The notes: generated by a model not told the origin, from the letters alone. DNA of 6,568 nucleotides from an uncultured Actinomycetes bacterium (GCA_903854175.1 CAINVQ010000001.1:1-6568), one strand, 5' to 3'. Counted from the first letter of the stretch, positions 1 to 6,421 are shown. Program-made: numbers and translations.

Positions 1-763
1 AACCGAGTGCTTCTGCAGCAGCCTTTTCTTCGTCGTTACGTGCGTAGAGCACTCCTTGGATTTCACCACCGAGTCCCTTAAGAGCAGCCGCTGCAATAAC
101 GCCTTCTGGTGTTCCACCAATGCCAAGCAAGATGTCTACGCCCGAGTTTGGCCATCCGGTCGCAATGGCACCAGCAACGTCACCATCAGAAATAGAAATC
201 ACTCGAGCACCAGCTTCTCGCACTTCTGCGACGAGATCGTCGTGGCGAGGGCGGTCGAGAATTACAACGCCAAGTTCTTGGACGCTCTTCTTAAGTCGCT
301 TAGAAAGTTCATTCAAGTTGTCTGTCGCCGACGCATTGATGTCAATCGCGCCGCGACCACGTGGACCAACAGCGATCTTGTTCATATAGAACGTTGGGCC
401 GGGATTGAACATCGTCCCTTTTTCAGAAAGAGCAATAACTGAAAGCGCACCGTTTCGACCCATGGCCGTCAGTGTGGTGCCGTCAACTGGGTCAACAGCA
501 ACGTCAACCTGCGGAGCTGTGCCGTCACCAATTCGTTCACCGTTGTAAAGCATTGGTGCTTCGTCTTTTTCACCTTCACCAATAACAACAATTCCGTCCA
601 TGGCAATGCCACCGAGAACAAAGCGCATGGCGTCAACGGCGGCACCGTCAGCAGAGAGCTTGTCGCCACGTCCGGCCCAGCGAGCAGCAGCGATCGCCGC
701 CGCCTCAGTGACTCGAATCATTTCTAGGGCAATATTGCGGTCTGGCGTCTGAGGTGGCTGCAC
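1..763 (-). CDS. glpX: Class II fructose-1,6-bisphosphatase (GlpX), N-terminal part, runs off the left edge
   Basis: The enzyme hydrolyses fructose-1,6-bisphosphate to fructose-6-phosphate and phosphate in cytosolic gluconeogenesis, using divalent metal. 254 codons are visible of a protein usually about 330-360 residues long, so the C-terminal quarter or so is missing. Seen in the translation: PDRNIALEMIRVTEAAA near the N-terminus, GRGDK (31-35), GEGEKDEAPMLYNGE (62-76), DPVDGTT (91-97), LDRPRH (169-174), DGDVAGAI (193-200) and GGTPEG (216-221). These are the metal- and phosphate-binding signatures of the GlpX family; Asp34, Asp91 and Glu220 match known metal or catalytic positions. The start is taken as GTG at 763-761: an in-frame TAG lies directly upstream, and the next ATG would cut into the conserved PDRN-ALEM segment. 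The wording of the motifs is closest to actinobacterial GlpX as I recall it. It is divergent from murA. Confidence 0.95.
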   Translation of the reverse strand, partial: MQPPQTPDRNIALEMIRVTEAAAIAAARWAGRGDKLSADGAAVDAMRFVLGGIAMDGIVVIGEGEKDEAPMLYNGERIGDGTAPQVDVAVDPVDGTTLTAMGRNGALSVIALSEKGTMFNPGPTFYMNKIAVGPRGRGAIDINASATDNLNELSKRLKKSVQELGVVILDRPRHDDLVAEVREAGARVISISDGDVAGAIATGWPNSGVDILLGIGGTPEGVIAAAALKGLGGEIQGVLYARNDEEKAAAEALG

Positions 764-844
764 CTAAAGATGGTACTCCGAGCCCCCATATTGTGCCTAA
801 ACAACAGGTCTTTATCTGCAGGTTTTTGCGGCAATACTTGAAGG
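764..844. other. Divergent intergenic region glpX / murA
   Basis: This gap must contain the promoters for both glpX (minus) and murA (plus), but no strong consensus is visible. On the minus strand TACCAT (775-770) lies six bases before the GTG of glpX, which would suit a leaderless transcript; its -35 region is poor. On the plus strand TTGTGC (791-796) and TATCTG (813-818), spaced 16 bp, are a weak candidate for murA. An imperfect direct repeat CAGGTcTTT / CAGGTtTTT occurs at 805-813 and 819-827 (period 14). None of these is secure. Confidence 0.3.
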
Positions 845-2110
845 GTGAGTTCTCTTGTAGTGAAGCCCTCTGGCCCCCTATCTGGGGAGGTCACTGCCTA
901 TGGCGCCAAGAATGCCGTTTTGAAGCAAATGGCGGCGTGCCTCTTGGCGAGCGGAGAGCACTGTCTCACTAATGTCCCAGACATCACTGACGTCACCATG
1001 ATGGTTGAACTTCTCGTGGCGCTCGGATGCTCGGTCGAGCGTCCTAACAATCACGAGCTCTGCATCAGCGTCCCTGAAGCCAAGGACATCCATCCCGTTG
1101 CTCCCGCACATCTCTTTGAAGCAATGCGAGCTTCCATTGTCATACTTGGCCCACTACTGGCACGATGTGGCGAAGCAAACATGGCATTACCGGGTGGAGA
1201 CGACTTCGGACAACGTCCAATCAATTTTCACACCGACGGTCTAAGTGCGATGGGCGCAGAATTTCATAACGATCGAAATTCAATTCGTGCGACAACAACG
1301 AGACCGCGTCTTAGAGCTACACGCATCACACTCGAGTACCCAAGTCACACCGCAACTGACAACTTACTTATGGCGTGCGTGCTGGCAGAAGGTCGCTCTG
1401 TAATTGATAACGCAGCACGTGAACCTGAAGTTGAAGATCTTGGTCACCAGCTCCAAGCCATGGGCGCGAAGATTGAAGGACTCGGGACCTCGAGGCTGAC
1501 TATTGACGGCGTTGAAAAGCTAGAACCTGCTCACCATGAAGTTATTCCTGACCGCGTTGTTGCAGCGACCTACCTGGCGTCTGGTCTTATTACCGGGGGA
1601 GAAGTGCGCGTAGTTGACGCAGTCCCACGCCACATGGAAATGCTCCTTCGAAAGATTGAAACCATTGGTGGCGTTGTTGATATTTCGGGTCCTGGAATTT
1701 CTGTCAGAGGTCCCAAGCGACTTAGTGCGTGCGACGTTGCGACGTTGCCGTATCCAGGAGTTGCTACTGACTACAAACCACTAATCACCTCCATGCTGAG
1801 TGTTGCTGACGGCGTATCAGTTGTCACTGAGAATCTTTTTGCTGGTCGCTTTCGTTACGTTGATGAACTTGTTCGACTTGGTGCCACAATTACTACCGAA
1901 GGTCACCACGCCATGATTCGCGGCGTCGAGCACCTAACTGGAACCACAGTTCGTGCCACTGACATTCGTGCCTGCGCAGCACTTACACTGGCTGGACTGG
2001 TAGCTGAAGGGCAGACGACAATTGAAGGACTCGAGCACGCAGACCGTGGATACGATGACTTTGTTGGACGCCTGTCGAGCCTTGGCGCCAAAGTCGAGAG
2101 GTTCGCATGA
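845..2110 (+). CDS. murA: UDP-N-acetylglucosamine 1-carboxyvinyltransferase (MurA), Asp-type active site
   Basis: MurA transfers enolpyruvate from phosphoenolpyruvate to the 3'-OH of UDP-GlcNAc, the first committed step of peptidoglycan synthesis, in the cytosol. The 421 residues match the family length (E. coli 419) and show both halves of the inside-out alpha/beta barrel. Visible active-site residues: Lys22 and Asn23 in GAKNA, Arg95 in MRASI, Arg124 in GQRP, Asp309 in ATDYKP, Arg375 in DIRA and Arg401 in DRGYDD. The catalytic loop reads LPGGDDFGQRP, so the usual Cys (E. coli Cys115) is Asp119, as in mycobacteria; such enzymes are known to be insensitive to fosfomycin. The start is GTG 845, because it gives the same spacing to the LxGE segment as in E. 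coli. GTG 860 is an alternative, with GGTGA at 844-848 as a possible ribosome site. The stop overlaps the meaB start (ATGA). Confidence 0.96.
   Translation: MSSLVVKPSGPLSGEVTAYGAKNAVLKQMAACLLASGEHCLTNVPDITDVTMMVELLVALGCSVERPNNHELCISVPEAKDIHPVAPAHLFEAMRASIVILGPLLARCGEANMALPGGDDFGQRPINFHTDGLSAMGAEFHNDRNSIRATTTRPRLRATRITLEYPSHTATDNLLMACVLAEGRSVIDNAAREPEVEDLGHQLQAMGAKIEGLGTSRLTIDGVEKLEPAHHEVIPDRVVAATYLASGLITGGEVRVVDAVPRHMEMLLRKIETIGGVVDISGPGISVRGPKRLSACDVATLPYPGVATDYKPLITSMLSVADGVSVVTENLFAGRFRYVDELVRLGATITTEGHHAMIRGVEHLTGTTVRATDIRACAALTLAGLVAEGQTTIEGLEHADRGYDDFVGRLSSLGAKVERFA
2096..2101 (+). promoter_or_regulatory. Ribosome binding site of meaB
   Basis: GAGAGG, five bases before the ATG at 2107, lies inside the last codons of murA. 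It supports the overlapping ATGA start and suggests that meaB is translated by coupling to, or re-initiation from, murA. Confidence 0.6.
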
Positions 2111-3069
2111 TTGCGCGTGACCCCGCAGTTCTTGTTGAACAAGCCAGATCTGGATCTCGCACCGCACTCGCCAGACTGATCACCTACGTGGAGTCTGGTG
2201 GGGCCCAGCACCGCCAAACTGTCTCCTTGGCTTACAAAGCCCCTTCGCCATACGTAGTGGGCATTACAGGGCCTCCTGGGGCCGGAAAATCGACGTTAAC
2301 TGACCAGCTGATTACTACTGCTCTCACCCGGGGATCCTTTGACGGCGAGCACCCCTTTAGCCAGGTGGGCATCCTCTGCATTGACCCGAGTTCCCCCTTC
2401 ACTGGTGGCGCAATTTTGGGTGACCGCATCCGCATGCAAGACCACGCGACAAATGAAAACGTCTTCATTCGCTCCATGGCAACACGTGGTCACCTCGGTG
2501 GACTTTCACTCGCGGTTCCAGATGCAGTTCGTGTTCTAGGAGCTGCAAGTTTCTCTCTCGCGCTCGTAGAAACTGTTGGAGTAGGTCAGATGGAAGTTGA
2601 CATTGCTTCTGCTGCTGACACCACCATTGTTGTCACGAACCCTGGATGGGGAGACGCAATGCAAGCGAACAAGGCCGGTCTTCTAGAAGTTGCGGACATC
2701 TTTGTCATTAACAAAGCTGACCGTGCCGGTGTTCGTGAAACACGACGTGACTTAGAGCAGATGCTCGACCTTGGTGGAATGCACGAATGGCGTCCAACAA
2801 TTCTTGAAACAGTCGCGAGCAATGGAACTGGCGTTGGAGCACTCTTCGAAGCAATATGCGAGCACCGTCGTCACCTCGAATCAAGTTCTCAAAATGCCCA
2901 CATTGAAAAGCGCACCAAGGCCGAACTCGAGAAGGTTTTATCAGCGATGCTTCGTTCGCGAGTTTCAGGAATTAGCAATGGAGCTCGCTACGAAGAACAA
3001 GTGGCTGCCCTAATTGCTGGCACAACAGACCCCTACAAGGCCGCCGAGGCGCTACTCTCAGAAGCATGA
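2107..3069 (+). CDS. meaB: Methylmalonyl-CoA mutase-associated GTPase (MeaB/ArgK family)
   Basis: This is a P-loop GTPase of the G3E (SIMIBI) class. In the family it guards adenosylcobalamin loading and protects B12-dependent acyl-CoA mutases from inactivation; older databases call it LAO/AO transport ATPase. The protein has 320 residues against the usual 310-340. Motifs in order: Walker A GPPGAGKS (55-62), IDPSSPFTGGAILGDRIRM (92-110), HATNENVFIRSMATRGHLGG (113-132), ETVGVGQMEVD (155-165), PGWGDAMQANKAGLLE (179-194) and the guanine-specificity motif NKAD (202-205). The charged C-terminal helix (about 255-285) corresponds to the dimerisation region. Everything expected for an active GTPase is present. 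It starts in an ATGA overlap with murA and ends in an ATGA overlap with the next gene. No mutase subunit is in the window, so the partner (methylmalonyl-, ethylmalonyl- or isobutyryl-type mutase) cannot be named from context. Confidence 0.93.
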   Translation: MIARDPAVLVEQARSGSRTALARLITYVESGGAQHRQTVSLAYKAPSPYVVGITGPPGAGKSTLTDQLITTALTRGSFDGEHPFSQVGILCIDPSSPFTGGAILGDRIRMQDHATNENVFIRSMATRGHLGGLSLAVPDAVRVLGAASFSLALVETVGVGQMEVDIASAADTTIVVTNPGWGDAMQANKAGLLEVADIFVINKADRAGVRETRRDLEQMLDLGGMHEWRPTILETVASNGTGVGALFEAICEHRRHLESSSQNAHIEKRTKAELEKVLSAMLRSRVSGISNGARYEEQVAALIAGTTDPYKAAEALLSEA

Positions 3070-3518
3070 TTGCTACTTCAGTTGGATACGACATTGTCTT
3101 CTTGATTCACCTACTCGCTGGTGTTGCTGTGCTCGCGGTGTTCATCACCATGCACTACTCAGCGCAGAAAGTCGCACGTGGTGCTGACAGCGCTGTGCAA
3201 CAGGCGAAGTTCCCTGTGGGGCGTAACTGGGCCGCACGGATGCTTCACATTTTGCCAATTACAGGCATCATCATGAGCATCACTGGATCAGACAAAGTTT
3301 CATTTTCTCAGCCGTGGGTGAGTGCCGGACTTCTTATTTACATTCTTGCTGCAGGTCACCTTGAAGCGCGTCTACTTCCAAGTGAGCGCGCGATTGCTCA
3401 AACAATTAGTGAAAAAGGCGTGGCTTCGCCAGAAGCTGGTCGCAAATTCATGATCTCAGTTGACACATTGCTCGCACTTGTTGCAGTGGGCTTCATTGTG
3501 ATGCTTACTCAGATCTAG
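3066..3518 (+). CDS. Small four-helix integral membrane protein, function unknown
   Basis: I do not recognise a specific gene. The 150-residue product has four likely transmembrane segments: about 8-30, 56-74, 82-102 and 128-148, separated by short basic or polar loops (SAQKVARG, KFPVGRNWAARM, PSERAIAQ). No signal peptide cleavage site is evident; the first hydrophobic stretch looks like a retained helix. Histidines occur in or at the ends of helices (His15, His30, His61, His98), and the FLIHLLAGVAVLAVF opening recalls the DUF2269 / CopD-like group of small four-helix proteins. That similarity is an impression only; heme or metal binding is speculative. The ATG overlaps the meaB stop (ATGA), with only a weak purine run (AGAAG) upstream, so coupled translation is likely. 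Its TAG stop overlaps the TAG stop of the convergent cysN in the shared bases CTAG. Confidence 0.8.
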   Translation: MIATSVGYDIVFLIHLLAGVAVLAVFITMHYSAQKVARGADSAVQQAKFPVGRNWAARMLHILPITGIIMSITGSDKVSFSQPWVSAGLLIYILAAGHLEARLLPSERAIAQTISEKGVASPEAGRKFMISVDTLLALVAVGFIVMLTQI

Positions 3519-3534
3519 AAGAACGAAGCTCTTC
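3515..3534. other. Convergent stop overlap (shared CTAG) with adjacent small inverted repeat
   Basis: The plus-strand TAG (3516-3518) and the minus-strand TAG (3517-3515) share CTAG. Right beside it GAAGA (3518-3522) and TCTTC (3530-3534) form a 5-bp inverted repeat around a 7-base loop. There is no U-run on either side, so it is not a standard intrinsic terminator. It is the only hairpin I see where two convergent transcripts must end or overlap. Confidence 0.4.
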
Positions 3535-4771
3535 CAACCATTCCCGCAGCCACTGTTGCATTGGTGACTTCATCAATCAACACAAAGCTTCCAGTAACTC
3601 GGCCTTCTCGGTAGTCATCAACGACAATCGGGTCGGCTGTTTGCAAGGTAGCAAGACCAATCTGATTTGTTGTCAGTGAATCTGCATCTTCAATCTTCAG
3701 CGTTTCGATGTCAACAACTCCATTGATCGCAGCGATGCGAACAGGCGTTACTTTCGAAGTGTGCTTCAAGCGAAGTCGCTGACCGCTTACGAGAGGCTTG
3801 TCTCCGAACCAACAAATCGTTGCAGTTATTTCTTTGGTGACCGTAGGCAGTGGTGCAGTTGCGATCATGTCGCCACGTCCAGCGTCAGTTTCTGCTTCGA
3901 GGTCGATGTCAATTGAGAGACCAACGCCAGCTTCACTCGTTGGTCCAGCGGCGTTGTTGACTGCTTTCACAGTTGTCTCAACACCCTGAGGCAGAAGCGT
4001 TACTTTGTCTCCAACTTTGATTGAGTGTCCGCACAGCATTCCGGCGTAAGTTCTTCCTCCACCGTTTTGGCGAAGCACCCACTGGATCGGAAGACGAGCT
4101 CCATCTGCAGTCCCAGCCCATGCACCAGCGTTACTTGTTTCTAAGGCTTCAATGACGGTCTGGCCGTTGTACCAAGGCGAGTTTGCTGAACGGTCCACCA
4201 CGTTGTCACCAATAAGTGCTGAAACCGGAATGACCTTTACTGAGGAAATGTCAAGTTCACTTGCGATGGTGTTGATCTGTTCCACAACAGCATTAAATGC
4301 AGATTCGTCCCAGTTGACGGCGTCCATTTTGTTCGCGGCGACAATGATTGACCTAACGCCAAGAAGTGCTGCAATGCAGAGGTGGCGACGAGTCTGTTCC
4401 TTTAGCCCGCTCGCAACATCAAGAACTACGAGAGCGAGGTCTGCTGTTGATGCACCGGTTGCCATGTTGCGGGTGTACTGCACGTGTCCGGGACAGTCAG
4501 CAATGATGAACTTGCGATTTGGGGTAGTGGCGTAGCGGTAGGCAACGTCAATGGTGATGCCTTGTTCGCGCTCTGCTCTAAGCCCGTCGGTCACGAAACT
4601 GAGGTCAAGGTCGCCAACGCCGCGCTTCTCAGAAGCGGCCGCAACTGCGTCTAATTGGTCGTCAAAGAGCTGGCGGGTATCGACGAGAAGGCGTCCAATA
4701 AGCGTTGATTTTCCATCATCTACTGAGCCAACGGTAGCGAGGCGAAGGAGGTCTTTAGTTACGGTTTTCAT
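3515..4771 (-). CDS. cysN: Sulfate adenylyltransferase subunit 1 (GTPase subunit, CysN), without APS kinase domain
   Basis: CysN is the regulatory GTPase of ATP sulfurylase: GTP hydrolysis drives formation of APS and pyrophosphate from sulfate and ATP by CysD. It is an EF-Tu/EF-1A-like protein acting in the cytosol. Seen: P-loop GSVDDGKS (15-22), EQGITIDVAYR (69-79, switch I), DCPGH (92-96, switch II), ANKMD (146-150) and the downstream VIPVSALIGDNV (about 184-195), followed by two beta-barrel domains to residue 418. The length is that of CysN alone; the fused C-terminal APS kinase found in mycobacterial CysNC is absent. The ATG follows the cysD stop directly (TAAATG), and a GAGGG ten bases upstream (4786-4782) within cysD can serve as the ribosome site, so the two subunits are co-translated. 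It is convergent with the membrane protein gene, sharing four bases. Confidence 0.96.
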   Translation of the reverse strand: MKTVTKDLLRLATVGSVDDGKSTLIGRLLVDTRQLFDDQLDAVAAASEKRGVGDLDLSFVTDGLRAEREQGITIDVAYRYATTPNRKFIIADCPGHVQYTRNMATGASTADLALVVLDVASGLKEQTRRHLCIAALLGVRSIIVAANKMDAVNWDESAFNAVVEQINTIASELDISSVKVIPVSALIGDNVVDRSANSPWYNGQTVIEALETSNAGAWAGTADGARLPIQWVLRQNGGGRTYAGMLCGHSIKVGDKVTLLPQGVETTVKAVNNAAGPTSEAGVGLSIDIDLEAETDAGRGDMIATAPLPTVTKEITATICWFGDKPLVSGQRLRLKHTSKVTPVRIAAINGVVDIETLKIEDADSLTTNQIGLATLQTADPIVVDDYREGRVTGSFVLIDEVTNATVAAGMVGRASFF

Positions 4772-5695
4772 TTAGAAGTAGCCCTCACGTTTGCGGTCTT
4801 CCATGGCGGTTTCACTAAAGCGGTCATCAGCTCTGGTGGCGCCTCGCTCAGAGACATTGGCAATGGAAATCTCATCAATAATTTTTTCAATAGTGTCTGC
4901 GTCAGAGTCAACTGCGCCAGTGAGGTTTGCGTCGCCAACGGTGCGAAAGCGAACGGTGCGAACTTCAATATTTTCATCACTACTTGGAACTACCCACTCA
5001 CCAACTGCGAGCCACATGTTGTCTCGAAGCACAACGTGACGTTGGTGTGCAAAGTAAATCGATGGGAGTTCCATATTTTCGCGAGCAATGTATTCCCATA
5101 CGTCGAGTTCGGTCCAGTCCGAAAGTGGGAATGCGCGAAGGTGTTCGCCAGCGTTGACTTTTCCCTGATAAAGCTGCCAAAGTTCAGGACGCTGGGCGCG
5201 TGGATCCCACTGTCCGAACGCATCTCTAAATGACAAAATTCGTTCTTTCGCACGAGCCTTATCTTCATCTCTGCGTGCACCGCCGAAGGCCGCATCAAAC
5301 TTGTTGTCATTAATTGCGTCGAGCAGCGTCACGCTTTGTAGTCGGTTGCGTACCCCCATTGGTCCCGGGTCAGCAACCTTTCCTTGATCGATTGAATCTT
5401 GAACTTTTGCGACAATCAGACGAGCACCTGCTTTTTCTGCGGCGGCGTCTCGAAAGTCGAGGACCTCTTGGAAGTTCTGTCCGGTGTCAATGTGCATCAC
5501 CGGGAAGGGAAGTTGCTGGGGCGCGAATGCTTTTTTAGCGAGGTGAAGAAGAACTGCCGAGTCTTTTCCACCAGAGAACAGCAGCACTGGGCGTTCGCAT
5601 TCGGCGGCTACTTCTCGAAGAATGAAGATGGCGTGTGACTCAAGAAGGTCGAGGTGACTGGACGTCTTTGGGGTGTGAACAGGGGTTATTGACAT
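4772..5695 (-). CDS. cysD: Sulfate adenylyltransferase subunit 2 (CysD)
   Basis: CysD is the catalytic subunit of ATP sulfurylase and forms APS from sulfate and ATP together with CysN. It belongs to the PP-loop ATP pyrophosphatase superfamily. The 307 residues match the family (E. coli 302). Seen: the PP-loop SGGKDS (41-46), MHIDTGQNFQEVLDFRD (67-83), GGARRDEDKARAKER (138-152), FPLSDWTELDVWEYI (189-203) and the conserved end AMEDRKREGYF. The ATG at 5695 sits close to the family start; upstream in the gap AGGA is eleven bases away. It is first in a two-gene operon with cysN, zero bases apart, and divergent from cysH across 54 bp. Nothing in it looks damaged or unusual. Confidence 0.97.
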   Translation of the reverse strand: MSITPVHTPKTSSHLDLLESHAIFILREVAAECERPVLLFSGGKDSAVLLHLAKKAFAPQQLPFPVMHIDTGQNFQEVLDFRDAAAEKAGARLIVAKVQDSIDQGKVADPGPMGVRNRLQSVTLLDAINDNKFDAAFGGARRDEDKARAKERILSFRDAFGQWDPRAQRPELWQLYQGKVNAGEHLRAFPLSDWTELDVWEYIARENMELPSIYFAHQRHVVLRDNMWLAVGEWVVPSSDENIEVRTVRFRTVGDANLTGAVDSDADTIEKIIDEISIANVSERGATRADDRFSETAMEDRKREGYF

Positions 5696-5749
5696 AGGCA
5701 GATATATCCTACCAAATCACTAGGAATTGTCAGACATTAGGCTATTTTT
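5696..5749. promoter_or_regulatory. Divergent cysD-cysN / cysH promoter region
   Basis: For cysD, the minus strand reads CTGACA (5733-5728), a 16-bp spacer and TAGGAT (5711-5706), a fair sigma-70-type match (5/6 and 4/6). A transcript would start only a few bases before the ATG. For cysH, the plus strand has TAGGCT (5738-5743) seven bases before the ATG, again close enough for a nearly leaderless start, with a poor -35. The inverted repeat TCCTA (5707-5711) / TAGGA (5721-5725) overlaps the cysD -10 and could be a regulator site. Its short arms make this tentative. Confidence 0.4.
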
Positions 5750-6421
5750 ATGACTATGCCAACCCCAGAGCTACTACAAGAGCTTGAAGCCATGGACGCA
5801 ACCTTCGAGTCCTCTAGCCCACTAGAGATCTTGAAGTGGACGTTCAGTCGCTTTGCTGACGACGTTGCCATGGCCTGCTCATTCGAAGATCTAGCTCTGC
5901 TGCACATGGTCACCCAGGTTGCCCCCTCAACGGAAATTATTTTCCTCGACACCTTGGGGCACTTTTCGAAGACACTTTCTTTCGTCGCTGGGATCGAAAA
6001 AGATTGGTCACTCAATCTCACCAGAACAACTCCCGGACCCGATGCCGATGCTTTCGCATGTGGCACAGATCGGTGCTGTGAGCTGCGAAAAGTGGAGCCA
6101 CTGAAGCGCGCAGTGCAGGGTAAAGCGGCCTGGATCACATCTGTGAAGCGCGTTGACGCACCGAGTCGTGCATCTATGAAAACCCTGATGTGGGACGATA
6201 AATTCGGTCTCGTTAAGGTCAACCCATTCGCAAAATGGACTGACGATGACGTTGCGTATTACATCTCATCGAACAAGCTCCCTGAGCACCCACTCTGGGC
6301 TGAGGGGTATGCATCGATTGGTTGCGAGAGGATGACCGCGAAGCCACTCGTGGCGGGTGACCGACGCTCAGGTCGCTGGGTCGGTGCCGACAAAGAGGAA
6401 TGTGGTCTTCACGAGGCATAA
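5750..6421 (+). CDS. cysH: Adenylyl-sulfate (APS) reductase, CysH family, with an incomplete iron-sulfur cysteine set
   Basis: CysH reduces activated sulfate to sulfite with thioredoxin as donor, in assimilatory sulfate reduction. The 223-residue PP-loop protein has the family architecture: ACSFEDLALLH (42-52), FLDTLGHF (65-72), CC (109-110) in DRCCELRKVEPL, the substrate-binding segment WITSVKRVDAPSRAS (128-142), GLVKVNPFAKWTDDDVAYYI (153-172), HPLWAEGYASIGC (180-192) and the catalytic cysteine Cys218 in ECGLHEA. The CC pair and SIGC point to the 4Fe-4S APS reductases, not to the cluster-free E. coli type, which reduces PAPS. The expected CxxC, however, is Cys192-Glu-Arg-Met195, so the fourth ligand is absent. 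An extra Cys104 lies five residues before the CC pair. Start: ATG 5750 (AGG at 5739-5741 is a weak ribosome site); ATG 5756 is equally possible. It is divergent from cysD, which supplies its substrate. Family assignment is firm; cluster status and APS versus PAPS preference are not. Confidence 0.9.
   Translation: MTMPTPELLQELEAMDATFESSSPLEILKWTFSRFADDVAMACSFEDLALLHMVTQVAPSTEIIFLDTLGHFSKTLSFVAGIEKDWSLNLTRTTPGPDADAFACGTDRCCELRKVEPLKRAVQGKAAWITSVKRVDAPSRASMKTLMWDDKFGLVKVNPFAKWTDDDVAYYISSNKLPEHPLWAEGYASIGCERMTAKPLVAGDRRSGRWVGADKEECGLHEA

Noticed and set aside
56..442. Plus-strand open frame of 128 codons opposite glpX
   Set aside because: It lies entirely antisense to the well-conserved glpX reading frame and has no recognisable domain or ribosome site.
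860..862. GTG 860 as the preferred start of murA
   Set aside because: It would remove the first five residues of the N-terminal strand; GTG 845 matches the E. coli MurA spacing exactly. It is kept only as an alternative.
754..972. Plus-strand frame starting at GTG 754 and running into murA
   Set aside because: It overlaps the glpX start and the first part of murA in another frame; composition is not protein-like and murA explains the region.
1903..2217. Minus-strand open frames across the murA/meaB junction
   Set aside because: They are mirror frames of two solid plus-strand genes, with no family resemblance.
4152..4535. Plus-strand 127-codon frame inside cysN
   Set aside because: It is antisense to the conserved GTPase domain of CysN; openness follows from the codon pattern of cysN.
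5737..6222. Minus-strand 161-codon frame opposite cysH
   Set aside because: It is the longest antisense frame here, but the plus strand encodes clear CysH motifs throughout and the antisense product has no recognisable domain.
6320..6340. A compensated frameshift as explanation for CERM in CysH
   Set aside because: Conserved residues are in frame immediately before (YASIGC) and after (TAKPL), and no second Cys codon appears in this segment in another frame.
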